Assembly (NCBI GenBank): GCA_018066825.1
Contig: JAGPVU010000121.1
Span: forward strand, 1 to 13,873
Reading direction: 5' to 3'
DNA length: 13,873 bases
Origin: Cycloclasticus sp.
GTDB taxonomy: Bacteria; Pseudomonadota; Gammaproteobacteria; Methylococcales; Cycloclasticaceae
The notes beneath the pieces are model-generated. The model ran no database searches, was not told where the DNA came from, and saw only the letters and a list, made by a program, of their open reading frames with translations. Positions within the stretch are counted from its first letter, which is position 1; each line of letters starts with the position of its first letter. Made by a program: the position numbers and the translations under genes. Below are positions 1-6,173 of this stretch, piece after piece.

Positions 1-322
1 ATTTATTTATGAAGTAAAGAAACTCAGTGGTTAAATAACCTTTGTCAGCTTCAAGTCGTTGGGTCATTAACTTAAGTAATGGCTGAAATGACTGGATGGA
101 TAAGCTTTGGCAGTCTTCATTGAGCAGCGCCACGAAACGTGACATATGGGTGCCTTTTTGGTGGTGCGGGAGGTTAACCGACATTTTAAAGGTGCCGACA
201 GTTGCCTGTATGTGATCGCCTTTATCAATAAACGTAAATGGGTGACGAATATCTTTAATGCCCACTTGATTAATAGGCATATTCCGTGAGTCGGGGTGGT
301 TTTGTACGTCTTCTATTGTCAT
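1..322 (-). CDS. folE2: GTP cyclohydrolase FolE2, N-terminal part (3' end outside window)
   Basis: FolE2 is the second, sequence-unrelated type of GTP cyclohydrolase I. It converts GTP to dihydroneopterin triphosphate, the first step of folate (and in some bacteria queuosine) synthesis, in the cytoplasm. The visible 107 residues start at the ATG at 322-320 and run off the left edge with no stop. Family recognition rests on the segment around residues 49-63, a VNLP element followed by KGTHMSRFV, which closely resembles the conserved FolE2 block 'VxLpxxxKGxHMSR'. The N-terminal ~30 residues, with an NHPDSRNMPINQVG stretch, also fit. The conserved catalytic cysteine would lie beyond the edge. 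The gene follows dxs by 17 bp on the same strand, so it is probably the last visible gene of that operon. I see no good Shine-Dalgarno sequence before the ATG, which suggests translation coupled to dxs. A classical FolE is unlikely given the motif. Confidence 0.87.
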   Translation of the reverse strand, partial: MTIEDVQNHPDSRNMPINQVGIKDIRHPFTFIDKGDHIQATVGTFKMSVNLPHHQKGTHMSRFVALLNEDCQSLSIQSFQPLLKLMTQRLEADKGYLTTEFLYFINK

Positions 323-339
323 AGGATTGTGTGTGACAG

Positions 340-2238
340 TTAAGATGAATATGAGTGAGGCAAATGGCTTTCGCCATGCATCAGTAAGTATTGTTCAACA
401 GAGCGTAGAATACCCATTTCGTCGAGTTTGGCCTGTTGCAGTAGTTCTTCTCGTGTCCCGTGTTCAAGGTTAAGGTCGGGTAGCCCTAGGTTGAACACGC
501 TGACGTCGATACCGTGCTGGTGAATGAATTCATTTACCGCACTACCGGCGCCGCCGTTGATGACATTTTCTTCAATCGTGAAAATCATGTGGTGCTCGGC
601 TGCAATTTTTTTAATGAGGGTTTCGTCCAAAGGTTTAACAAACCGCATATTAACGAGGCTAGCATTAAGTTTATCGGCGGTCTTAATGGCTGGGGTCAGC
701 ATAGAGCCGAAAGCCAGTAAGGCGATACCCTTGCCCTCGCGCACTAATTTAGCGCGACCAATTTCTATGCTTTCATCATCACAACTGACAGCTACCCCAG
801 GGCCTTTGCCACGTGGGTAACGTACTGCAGCCGGCCCGTTGTAGTGGATGCCGGTGTTTAGCATTTGCCTGCATTCGTTTTCGTCGGCTGGGGCCATAAT
901 GAGCATATTGGGGATGCAGCGAAGGTACGTGAGGTCATACGAGCCAGCATGTGTAGGGCCATCTGGACCCACTAAACCGGCTCGATCAATAGCAAAGAGT
1001 ACGGGTAATTTTTGTAATGCGACATCGTGTATCAACTGATCGTATGCACGTTGTAAAAATGTTGAATAAATAGCGACAACGGGTTTTAAACCTTCACAGG
1101 CCATGCCTGCGGCTAAGGTAACAGCGTGTTGTTCAGCAATACCTACATCAAAGTAACGATCAGGGTGCTGTTGTTCGAATGCGACCATGCCTGAACCTTC
1201 ACGCATGGCGGGCGTAATTCCAACAACCCGTTCGTCTTGCTCGGCGATATCGCAGAGCCACTGACCAAATACCTCGGTATAGCTAGGCGCGGTGCTTGCT
1301 TTTAAGGGTAAATTGTCTTGGCTGGGATCAAATGTCGCAACGCCGTGGTAACCAACGGGGTCGGCTTCGGCGGGTAAGTAGCCTTTTCCTTTTTGAGTAA
1401 CGACATGTAAAAACTGAGGGCCTTGTAAATCCTTCAAGTTAGATAAGGTTTTTACTAAGGTAGGTAGGTCATGGCCGTCAATAGGGCCAATGTAATTAAA
1501 ACCCATTTCCTCAAACAAGGTGCCAGGGATCACCATACCTTTGACGTGTTCCTCTGTGCGTCTTGCCAATTCCCATACGCTGGGCATTGTAGATAAAACT
1601 TTTTTACTGCCCTGTTTGACGGTGGTGTATAGCTTGCCAGATAAGATTCTAGCTAAATAGTTTTTTAGCGCGCCAACATTGGGCGAAATCGACATATCAT
1701 TGTCGTTTAATATAACGAGTAAATTGGCGTCCAACGCGCCGGCATGATTAAGCGCTTCAAACGCCATGCCACCCGTTAAGCCGCCATCTCCGATAATCGC
1801 CACGGTGCGTTTTTGTTCGTTATTTTTGGCCGCCGCGATGGCCATGCCAAGGGCGGCGCTAATTGATGTGCTGGAATGGCCAACGCCAAAGGCGTCGTAT
1901 TCGCTTTCTGATCGGCTGATAAAGGGAGCAATGCCGCCTTTTTTACGAATGCTTGATATTCTGTTTTTGCGACCGGTTAATATTTTATGGGGGTAGGCTT
2001 GGTGTCCAACATCCCAAACTAATTTATCGTTAGGAGTATCAAAGACATAATGCAGCGCCACTGTTAGTTCTATTGTGCCCAAGCCTGCGGACAAGTGTCC
2101 GCCTGATTTGCTGACCGTGGAGATAAGGAAATTCCGCAGTTCGTCCGATAAATCAGTCAGCTGATCAGCCGCTAGCTGACGTAAGTCGCTAGGAAAGTCG
2201 ATTTTATCGAGAAGTGGGTAGTGGTCAGTAAGTGTCAC
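340..2238 (-). CDS. dxs: 1-deoxy-D-xylulose-5-phosphate synthase
   Basis: Thiamine-diphosphate enzyme that condenses pyruvate and glyceraldehyde 3-phosphate to 1-deoxy-D-xylulose 5-phosphate, the entry step of the MEP isoprenoid pathway; cytoplasmic. At 632 residues it is close to E. coli Dxs (620). Visible landmarks are the SGGHLSAGLG block with H48, DVGHQAYPHKILTGR (76-90), GHSSTS (120-125), the thiamine-diphosphate/Mg motif GDGG at 150-153 followed by NDND at 178-181, and DVGIAEQHA with the catalytic glutamate at E369. The pyrimidine-binding and C-terminal transketolase domains appear complete. Translation seems to start at a GTG (2238-2236), with AGG in ACAGG as a weak ribosome site about 5 nt upstream; no in-frame ATG is as well placed. 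It lies 96 bp downstream of ispA, with its own candidate promoter in that gap, and 17 bp upstream of folE2. Identification is essentially certain. Confidence 0.98.
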   Translation of the reverse strand: MTLTDHYPLLDKIDFPSDLRQLAADQLTDLSDELRNFLISTVSKSGGHLSAGLGTIELTVALHYVFDTPNDKLVWDVGHQAYPHKILTGRKNRISSIRKKGGIAPFISRSESEYDAFGVGHSSTSISAALGMAIAAAKNNEQKRTVAIIGDGGLTGGMAFEALNHAGALDANLLVILNDNDMSISPNVGALKNYLARILSGKLYTTVKQGSKKVLSTMPSVWELARRTEEHVKGMVIPGTLFEEMGFNYIGPIDGHDLPTLVKTLSNLKDLQGPQFLHVVTQKGKGYLPAEADPVGYHGVATFDPSQDNLPLKASTAPSYTEVFGQWLCDIAEQDERVVGITPAMREGSGMVAFEQQHPDRYFDVGIAEQHAVTLAAGMACEGLKPVVAIYSTFLQRAYDQLIHDVALQKLPVLFAIDRAGLVGPDGPTHAGSYDLTYLRCIPNMLIMAPADENECRQMLNTGIHYNGPAAVRYPRGKGPGVAVSCDDESIEIGRAKLVREGKGIALLAFGSMLTPAIKTADKLNASLVNMRFVKPLDETLIKKIAAEHHMIFTIEENVINGGAGSAVNEFIHQHGIDVSVFNLGLPDLNLEHGTREELLQQAKLDEMGILRSVEQYLLMHGESHLPHSYSS

Positions 2239-2274
2239 TTAGCCTGTTATATTACATTTTTAATAAGGCTGCGT

Positions 2275-2303
2275 ATTATCGTTTGCTAGCATGGACTATG
2301 CAA
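2275..2303 (-). promoter_or_regulatory. Candidate internal promoter for dxs
   Basis: Read on the minus strand, the ispA-dxs gap contains TTGCAT (2303-2298), a 17-bp spacer, and GATAAT (2280-2275). The -10 matches the sigma-70 consensus at 5 of 6 positions and the -35 at 3 of 6, with ideal spacing. Transcription would start near 2268, about 30 nt before the GTG of dxs. This would let dxs, the flux-controlling step, be expressed apart from xseB-ispA. Seen by eye only. Confidence 0.45.
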
Positions 2304-2334
2304 GCCAATACTCAGCTTATCAAAGCAGGGATAA

Positions 2335-3219
2335 TTAGTGCTTACGTTTGATCGTATAAGCTGCGATGGCCCTAAGGTAATCGGCTTGGTGATCAAAGCC
2401 GCTCAAGTTCTCTAGAGCATTTGTGAATAAGTCGTCAGCTAATTGACGAGAAGCGCTCAAACCAATCAACGCAGGGTAGGTTGATTTTTGACTTTGTTGG
2501 TCTTTGCCTTGGGTTTTCCCTAAGGTTTCTGTAGAAGACGTTTCATCAAGAATGTCGTCATGAATTTGAAATGCTAGGCCCAGACACTCGGCGTAATGTT
2601 TGAGGTTTTTGTATTGGCTGTCAGATGCGTCAAAACGAAGGCCTGCGACGAGCGTGATGCAGGCGCAAATTAATGCCCCCGTTTTGTGCAAGTGCATGCT
2701 TTCTACTTCGGCGATAGTAACAGTCTGGCCCTCGTTAGCTAAATCAATCGCTTGGCCGCCGACCATGCCGCGGGAACCTGATGCTTGTGATAACAGCTGA
2801 ATGCAGCGAATTCTTTGCTCTGCTGAGCAGTCTGCTTTACTCAGTTGGTTAAAGGCTAATGTTAATAGTGCGTCACCCGCTAAAATAGCCGTCGCTTCAT
2901 CGTATGCTTTATGACAACTCGGTTTGCCTCGGCGTAAGTCATCGTCGTCCATCGAGGGTAAGTCGTCGTGGATCAAGGAATAGGCGTGAATCAACTCAAT
3001 AGAGCAAGCAATGCTGTCGATGGTTGATTTTTTTATGTCGAGCAAATGCCCACAAGCATAGCTTATTAAAGCACGAATACGTTTGCCGCCATCTAATGTC
3101 GAATAGCGCATCGCTTGGTGTAAGCGACGGGGTTCAATATCGGCAGAGGGTAGGATTTTTGCTAAAACCCTCTCAATTTGTTGACGGGTGTGTTGCTGAA
3201 ATTGTTCAAAAGGGATCAT
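2335..3219 (-). CDS. ispA: Farnesyl diphosphate synthase
   Basis: Trans-prenyltransferase that adds two isopentenyl diphosphates to dimethylallyl diphosphate to give C15 farnesyl diphosphate, the precursor of quinones, undecaprenyl carriers and others; cytoplasmic. The 294 residues compare with 299 in E. coli IspA. Visible motifs are GGKRIR (44-49, diphosphate binding), the first aspartate-rich motif D85-D86-x4-D91 with the two-residue insertion typical of bacterial FPP synthases, and the second aspartate-rich motif D221-D222-x2-D225 (DDILD). The residues just before the first motif (AYSLIHDD) are as in E. coli IspA, which favours C15 over longer products. It begins 19 bp after the xseB stop and precedes dxs by 96 bp. 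No clear Shine-Dalgarno sequence is visible before the ATG. A geranylgeranyl diphosphate synthase is the main alternative, but the context and motif make it unlikely. Confidence 0.95.
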   Translation of the reverse strand: MIPFEQFQQHTRQQIERVLAKILPSADIEPRRLHQAMRYSTLDGGKRIRALISYACGHLLDIKKSTIDSIACSIELIHAYSLIHDDLPSMDDDDLRRGKPSCHKAYDEATAILAGDALLTLAFNQLSKADCSAEQRIRCIQLLSQASGSRGMVGGQAIDLANEGQTVTIAEVESMHLHKTGALICACITLVAGLRFDASDSQYKNLKHYAECLGLAFQIHDDILDETSSTETLGKTQGKDQQSQKSTYPALIGLSASRQLADDLFTNALENLSGFDHQADYLRAIAAYTIKRKH

Positions 3220-3238
3220 GCTGTAGATAATCGCCGTT

Positions 3239-3463
3239 TTATTTGAATTCTTCGGTTTTTGCAGTGGTCGATTTTTTGAGTAAAATTTCGACTTTCTGTT
3301 CGGCTTCAGTTAACGCTTTTTGACAGGACTGAATTAATTTGATGCCTTGCTCAAATTCTTGTAATGAATCTTCTAATGTTAGTTGCCCACTTTCCATTCG
3401 GTTAATCAAGTCTTCCAGTGAGTGAAGTGATGTTTCTAGGTCTATAGGTTTAGTTTTTGCCAT
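3239..3463 (-). CDS. xseB: Exodeoxyribonuclease VII small subunit
   Basis: Small subunit of exonuclease VII, which together with XseA degrades single-stranded DNA from both ends into oligonucleotides; cytoplasmic. The 74-residue length is near that of E. coli XseB (80). The sequence is the typical helical hairpin: an N-terminal SLEDLINRMESGQLTLEDSLQEFEQGIKL-like block (approximately residues 15-43) followed by a charged second helix (CQKALTEAEQKVEILL). The M/E-SGxLxLEdSLxxFExGixL pattern is diagnostic for the family. The start is the ATG at 3463. The order xseB-ispA-dxs is conserved in many proteobacteria and supports the call. It is the first gene of the leftward operon. xseA is not in this window. 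The Shine-Dalgarno sequence is weak. Confidence 0.94.
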   Translation of the reverse strand: MAKTKPIDLETSLHSLEDLINRMESGQLTLEDSLQEFEQGIKLIQSCQKALTEAEQKVEILLKKSTTAKTEEFK

Positions 3464-3527
3464 GGTTTATTACTAAAGTTTGTTGTAGAAAAGGTCAGTA
3501 TTTTTACAGACATTAGCCTCATTAATT

Positions 3528-3546
3528 GATGTGTATTATACGCATC
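3528..3546. promoter_or_regulatory. 19-bp near-perfect palindrome in the divergent region (candidate operator)
   Basis: The sequence GATGTGTATTATACGCATC has two 9-nt arms around a central T with one mismatched pair. It lies between the divergent xseB and rubrerythrin genes. It covers the only good -10-like element for xseB and ends 16 bp upstream of the rubrerythrin -35. The GATG...CATC arms and odd centre resemble the general layout of Rrf2-family NsrR sites, but the inner positions differ, so the regulator is not assigned. Confidence 0.5.
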
Positions 3547-3563
3547 TGCCCAGCAAATAATAT
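3535..3563 (-). promoter_or_regulatory. Candidate promoter for the xseB operon
   Basis: On the minus strand a perfect TATAAT lies at 3540-3535, about 70 bp upstream of the xseB ATG. The hexamer 17 bp further upstream (ATATTA at 3563-3558) is a poor -35, so the promoter may need an activator or be weak. The -10 lies inside the 19-bp palindrome, so a bound regulator would be expected to affect it. Confidence 0.35.
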
Positions 3564-3591
3564 TGACATGTTGTTAAAGCTCACGTATCTT
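3563..3591 (+). promoter_or_regulatory. Predicted sigma-70 promoter of the rubrerythrin gene
   Basis: A perfect -35 hexamer TTGACA (3563-3568) is followed by a 17-bp spacer and TATCTT (3586-3591; 4 of 6 consensus positions). The start point would be near 3598, giving a leader of about 58 nt. The perfect palindrome at 3602-3616 begins only a few bases after that point. Confidence 0.65.
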
Positions 3592-3601
3592 AAATCCACC
3601 T

Positions 3602-3616
3602 TTAGACTAAGTCTAA
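3602..3616. promoter_or_regulatory. Perfect 7-1-7 palindrome, probable repressor operator
   Basis: TTAGACT-A-AGTCTAA is a perfect inverted repeat with a single central base. It lies about 11 bp downstream of the predicted -10, where a bound dimer would block transcription. I do not recognise the cognate regulator. The GACT/AGTC halves recall IscR-type Rrf2 sites, but the 1-bp centre does not fit the IscR spacing. No regulator gene is in the window. Confidence 0.55.
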
Positions 3617-3655
3617 GAGTAATGGAAATTAATAATTAAATACAGAGGAATTATT

Positions 3656-4075
3656 ATGTCACTTAAAGGTTCTAAAACTGAAGATAATTTAAAAGAGGCG
3701 TTTGCAGGTGAATCTCAAGCAAATCGTCGTTACTTATATTTTGCAAACAAAGCCGATATCGAAGGGTATAACGATGTATCTGCGGTGTTTCGTTCAACTG
3801 CTGAAGGCGAAACAGGTCATGCCCACGGCCACCTAGAGTATTTAGAAGAAGTAGGTGATCCGGCAACCGGTTTACCAATTGGTGGCACTGAGGACAACCT
3901 TAAAGCATCAATTGCTGGTGAAACACACGAGTACACCGATATGTATCCCGGCATGGCTAAAACAGCACGTGACGAAGGTCACGATGAAATTGCTGATTGG
4001 TTTGAAACGCTAGCAAAAGCGGAGCGTTCACACGCTAACCGTTTCCAAAAAGCATTGGATAGTTTAGGCGCTTAA
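3656..4075 (+). CDS. Rubrerythrin family protein (diiron domain only, no rubredoxin domain)
   Basis: A ferritin-like four-helix-bundle diiron protein, likely a cytoplasmic peroxide reductase. The 139 residues contain only the erythrin domain; the C-terminal rubredoxin domain of classical rubrerythrins (about 190 residues) is absent, and the protein has no cysteine. All seven expected diiron ligands can be placed: E19 (AGESQAN), E52 and H55 (EGETGHA), E89 and E92 (AGETHEY), E123 and H126 (KAERSHANRF). Their spacing matches the rubrerythrin pattern E-x32-E-x2-H ... E-x2-E ... E-x2-H. The start is the ATG at 3656, with AGAGGAA at 3644-3650 as a strong ribosome site. It has its own promoter, candidate operator and terminator, and heads the cassette with the iron-sulfur and DUF3501 genes. 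Family assignment is secure. Peroxidase activity is inferred from the family, and the electron donor is unknown. Confidence 0.92.
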   Translation: MSLKGSKTEDNLKEAFAGESQANRRYLYFANKADIEGYNDVSAVFRSTAEGETGHAHGHLEYLEEVGDPATGLPIGGTEDNLKASIAGETHEYTDMYPGMAKTARDEGHDEIADWFETLAKAERSHANRFQKALDSLGA

Positions 4076-4087
4076 GTACTACCGATT

Positions 4088-4120
4088 CGAAAGAGGGTAC
4101 AGACGTGCCCTCTTTTTTTG
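4088..4120 (+). terminator. Rho-independent terminator after the rubrerythrin gene
   Basis: A stem of AGAGGGTAC (4092-4100) with GTGCCCTCT (4105-4113) contains one T-G wobble around a 4-nt AGAC loop and is followed by a run of T to 4119. It lies 13 bp after the rubrerythrin stop. Read-through would be needed to express the iron-sulfur gene from the rubrerythrin promoter. Confidence 0.9.
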
Positions 4121-4134
4121 CTCGACGGTTAATC

Positions 4135-4163
4135 TTTATTTAACACCGTTGGTCAGATATAAA
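4135..4163 (+). promoter_or_regulatory. Weak candidate promoter for the iron-sulfur protein gene
   Basis: TATAAA at 4158-4163 (5 of 6 to the -10 consensus) lies 17 bp after TTTATT at 4135-4140, a poor -35. An imperfect inverted repeat, ACGGT (4125-4129) with ACCGT (4145-4149), flanks the -35 position. The strong terminator just upstream makes a second promoter plausible, but this one is not strong. Confidence 0.3.
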
Positions 4164-4195
4164 TAAATTATTCAGGTTTGTTTGGAGAGTTAGTC

Positions 4196-5521
4196 ATGAG
4201 AGAAGGCAGTTTAGAAGCACCGACACGGCACCCCATTGATTGGAAAAACCCCGACTTTTTTAACGAGGGTTTATTATTTGGCGAACTAGAACGTGTGTTT
4301 GATATTTGTCACGGTTGTCGACGCTGTTTTAATTTATGTAATTCATTTCCTTTGTTGTTTGACGCGATCGATGAATCTGACACCATGGAGCTGGATGGTG
4401 TGGATAAGAAAGTGTACTGGGAGGTGGTTGATAACTGCTACCTGTGCGATATGTGCTTTATGAGCAAGTGTCCTTATGTGCCGCCACATGAATGGGACTT
4501 GGATTTCCCCCATCTAATGTTACGTGCTAAGGCAGTTAAGTTTAAAAAAGATGAGGTTAAAACACGCGACAAGTTGATTACTGCTACCGATAAAATAGGC
4601 CAACTGGCTTCTATTCCTATCGTCGTTAACGCGGTCAATGCGAGTAATAAAAACGCAACCGTACGACGCTTGTTAGATAAAACATTAGGCATTCATTCTG
4701 ATGCGATTATCCCTGATTACCACAGCAATACGGCTAGAAAGCAATTTAACAAATCAACTCAAACAGCGATTAACAGTGAAGCATGTGGGGCAACAACGGG
4801 GAAAGTCGCCATTTTCACCACCTGTTACGGCAATTATAATCGCCCTGATCTAGTGTCTGATCTGATTGATGTTTTAAAGCATAATAATATTACCGTTACC
4901 TTGTTAAAACAGGAAAGCTGTTGCGGTATGCCCAAGCTTGAGTTGGGAGACCTTGAGCAAGTTGAAAAACTTAAAAATGATAATATTCCGACCTTGGTAC
5001 AAATGGTAAACGAGGGGTTTGATATTGTCGCGCCAGTGCCTTCTTGTGTGTTGATGTTTAAACAAGAGCTACCCCTCATGTTTGCCGATGACAAAGACGT
5101 TGCCAAAGTGCGTGACGCTATGTTTGACCCCTTCGAATACCTAATGTTGAGGCATAAGGGCGGTTTATTAAATACTACGTTTAAAGAAGAATTAGGCGAT
5201 ATTGCTTATCAAGTGGCTTGTCATCTACGTGTGCAAAATATGGGCTTAAAAACCAAAGAACTATTGGAATTAATCCCCAATACGTCAGTATCGGCCATCG
5301 AACGATGTTCTGGGCACGACGGCGTCTATGCGGTTAAAAGTGAATTCCATGATATCGCGGTAAAAATTGGCAAACCGGTGGTCAACCGGGTAGATAAAAG
5401 TGAAGCCAGTGTTTTTTCTAGTGACTGCCCGATGGCTGCCGACCATATAGCCAGTGGTTTAAAAGATGAGAAGGCTGTTAAAAACCCTATTAGCTTGCTA
5501 AAGCAAGCCTATGGATTATAA
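4196..5521 (+). CDS. GlpC/heterodisulfide-reductase-like iron-sulfur protein
   Basis: A (Fe-S)-binding oxidoreductase resembling the GlpC / HdrD group, probably an electron-transfer subunit. I place the start at the ATG at 4196 (441 residues) because GGAGAG at 4184-4189 sits 6 nt upstream; the in-frame TTG at 4178 would lie before that site. The first ferredoxin-type motif is C38-x2-C41-x2-C44-x3-C48, with Asn rather than Pro after the last Cys. The second is C81-x2-C84-x2-C87-x4-C92-P. Two CCG-like domains follow: C210-x31-C242-C243-G with C284, and C342-x28-C371-S372-G with C411, the latter with a single cysteine in CSGHDG. No transmembrane segment is evident, so it is likely cytoplasmic or peripheral. 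No flavin-dehydrogenase partner such as GlpA is adjacent. Its neighbours suggest it delivers electrons to the rubrerythrin; that is inference. Confidence 0.85.
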   Translation: MREGSLEAPTRHPIDWKNPDFFNEGLLFGELERVFDICHGCRRCFNLCNSFPLLFDAIDESDTMELDGVDKKVYWEVVDNCYLCDMCFMSKCPYVPPHEWDLDFPHLMLRAKAVKFKKDEVKTRDKLITATDKIGQLASIPIVVNAVNASNKNATVRRLLDKTLGIHSDAIIPDYHSNTARKQFNKSTQTAINSEACGATTGKVAIFTTCYGNYNRPDLVSDLIDVLKHNNITVTLLKQESCCGMPKLELGDLEQVEKLKNDNIPTLVQMVNEGFDIVAPVPSCVLMFKQELPLMFADDKDVAKVRDAMFDPFEYLMLRHKGGLLNTTFKEELGDIAYQVACHLRVQNMGLKTKELLELIPNTSVSAIERCSGHDGVYAVKSEFHDIAVKIGKPVVNRVDKSEASVFSSDCPMAADHIASGLKDEKAVKNPISLLKQAYGL

Positions 5522-5549
5522 AACGACCATTTAGCTAATCGATTTTAAT

Positions 5550-5571
5550 GCCAATGTTTATGATCATTGGC
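5550..5571 (+). repeat. Perfect 7-bp inverted repeat (hairpin) between the iron-sulfur and DUF3501 genes
   Basis: GCCAATG (5550-5556) and CATTGGC (5565-5571) can form a perfect 7-bp stem with an 8-nt loop. A clean T-run does not follow (TATGTTTT), so it is a poor terminator. It may be an intercistronic mRNA-stabilising hairpin or a protein-binding site. It lies 10-31 nt upstream of the DUF3501 ribosome-binding site. Confidence 0.5.
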
Positions 5572-5590
5572 GTATGTTTTAGGAGAAGTA

Positions 5591-6172
5591 ATGAAAAAAT
5601 TAATAAAAGAAGAACTCTATAGCCTTGAAGAGTATTCAACAATGCGTCCCGAATTTCGTAAAAAAATTCGCGCGCATAAAGAAAATAGGATTGTAAGAAT
5701 AGGCGACAATGTGAGCCTGCATTTCGAAGACTATCAAACCATGCTATACCAAGTGCAAGAAATGTTGCGCGCTGAAAAGGTGTTTGAAGCCGATGGTATT
5801 ATGGAGGAAATCAACAGTTATAACCCGTTGATTCCAGATGGCAAAAACTGGAAAGCGACCATGATGATTCAATTTGACGAGGTGAGTGATCGTAAAGCCG
5901 CGTTAGCGCAAATGATTGGTATTGAACGCGCCACCTGGGTACAGGTTGATGGTTTTGAAAAAGTGTACCCGATTGCGAATGAAGATATTTCACGTGAAAC
6001 GGAAGACAAAACATCGTCTGTGCATTTTTTACGTTTTGAATTAAACGAAGAGATGGTAGGGAGTGTAAAAAAAGGAGCCAGCATCAGTGCGGGTGTTAGT
6101 CATGCAGCTTATCAACACAGCGTTGTTGTATCGGAAAACAGCCGTGAATCATTGGCGAATGATCTTGATTAA
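5591..6172 (+). CDS. DUF3501 family protein
   Basis: Protein of unknown function recognised as DUF3501. I place the start at the ATG at 5591 (193 residues) because AGGAGA at 5581-5586 lies directly upstream; the in-frame TTG at 5567 would precede it and fall in the hairpin. Family-like blocks are SLEEYSTMRPEFR near the N-terminus, VSLHFEDYQTMLYQVQEMLRAEK, EEINSYNPLIPDGKNWKATMM in the middle, AALAQMIGIERATW, and TSSVHFLRFEL toward the C-terminus. The protein has no cysteine, no signal peptide and no membrane segment, so it is probably soluble, cytoplasmic and without an iron-sulfur cluster of its own. It follows the iron-sulfur gene by 69 bp and ends 1 bp from the convergent GGDEF-EAL gene. 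Its association with rubrerythrin and GlpC-like genes is, as I recall, seen in other proteobacteria. The biochemical role is unknown. Confidence 0.85.
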   Translation: MKKLIKEELYSLEEYSTMRPEFRKKIRAHKENRIVRIGDNVSLHFEDYQTMLYQVQEMLRAEKVFEADGIMEEINSYNPLIPDGKNWKATMMIQFDEVSDRKAALAQMIGIERATWVQVDGFEKVYPIANEDISRETEDKTSSVHFLRFELNEEMVGSVKKGASISAGVSHAAYQHSVVVSENSRESLANDLD

Positions 6173-6173
6173 G

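Noticed and set aside
514..820. Overlapping plus-strand open frames opposite dxs
   Set aside because: They lie wholly inside the unambiguous dxs gene on the other strand and their translations have no recognisable domain.
3629..3639. TTAAT-A-ATTAA palindrome in the rubrerythrin leader
   Set aside because: Pure A/T sequence in an A/T-rich leader; such short symmetric runs are expected by chance.
4178..4195. TTG start giving a six-residue longer Fe-S protein
   Set aside because: The clear GGAGAG ribosome site lies downstream of this TTG and is correctly spaced for the ATG at 4196.
5567..5590. TTG start giving an eight-residue longer DUF3501 protein
   Set aside because: AGGAGA at 5581-5586 fits the ATG at 5591, and the added residues would be encoded within the hairpin.
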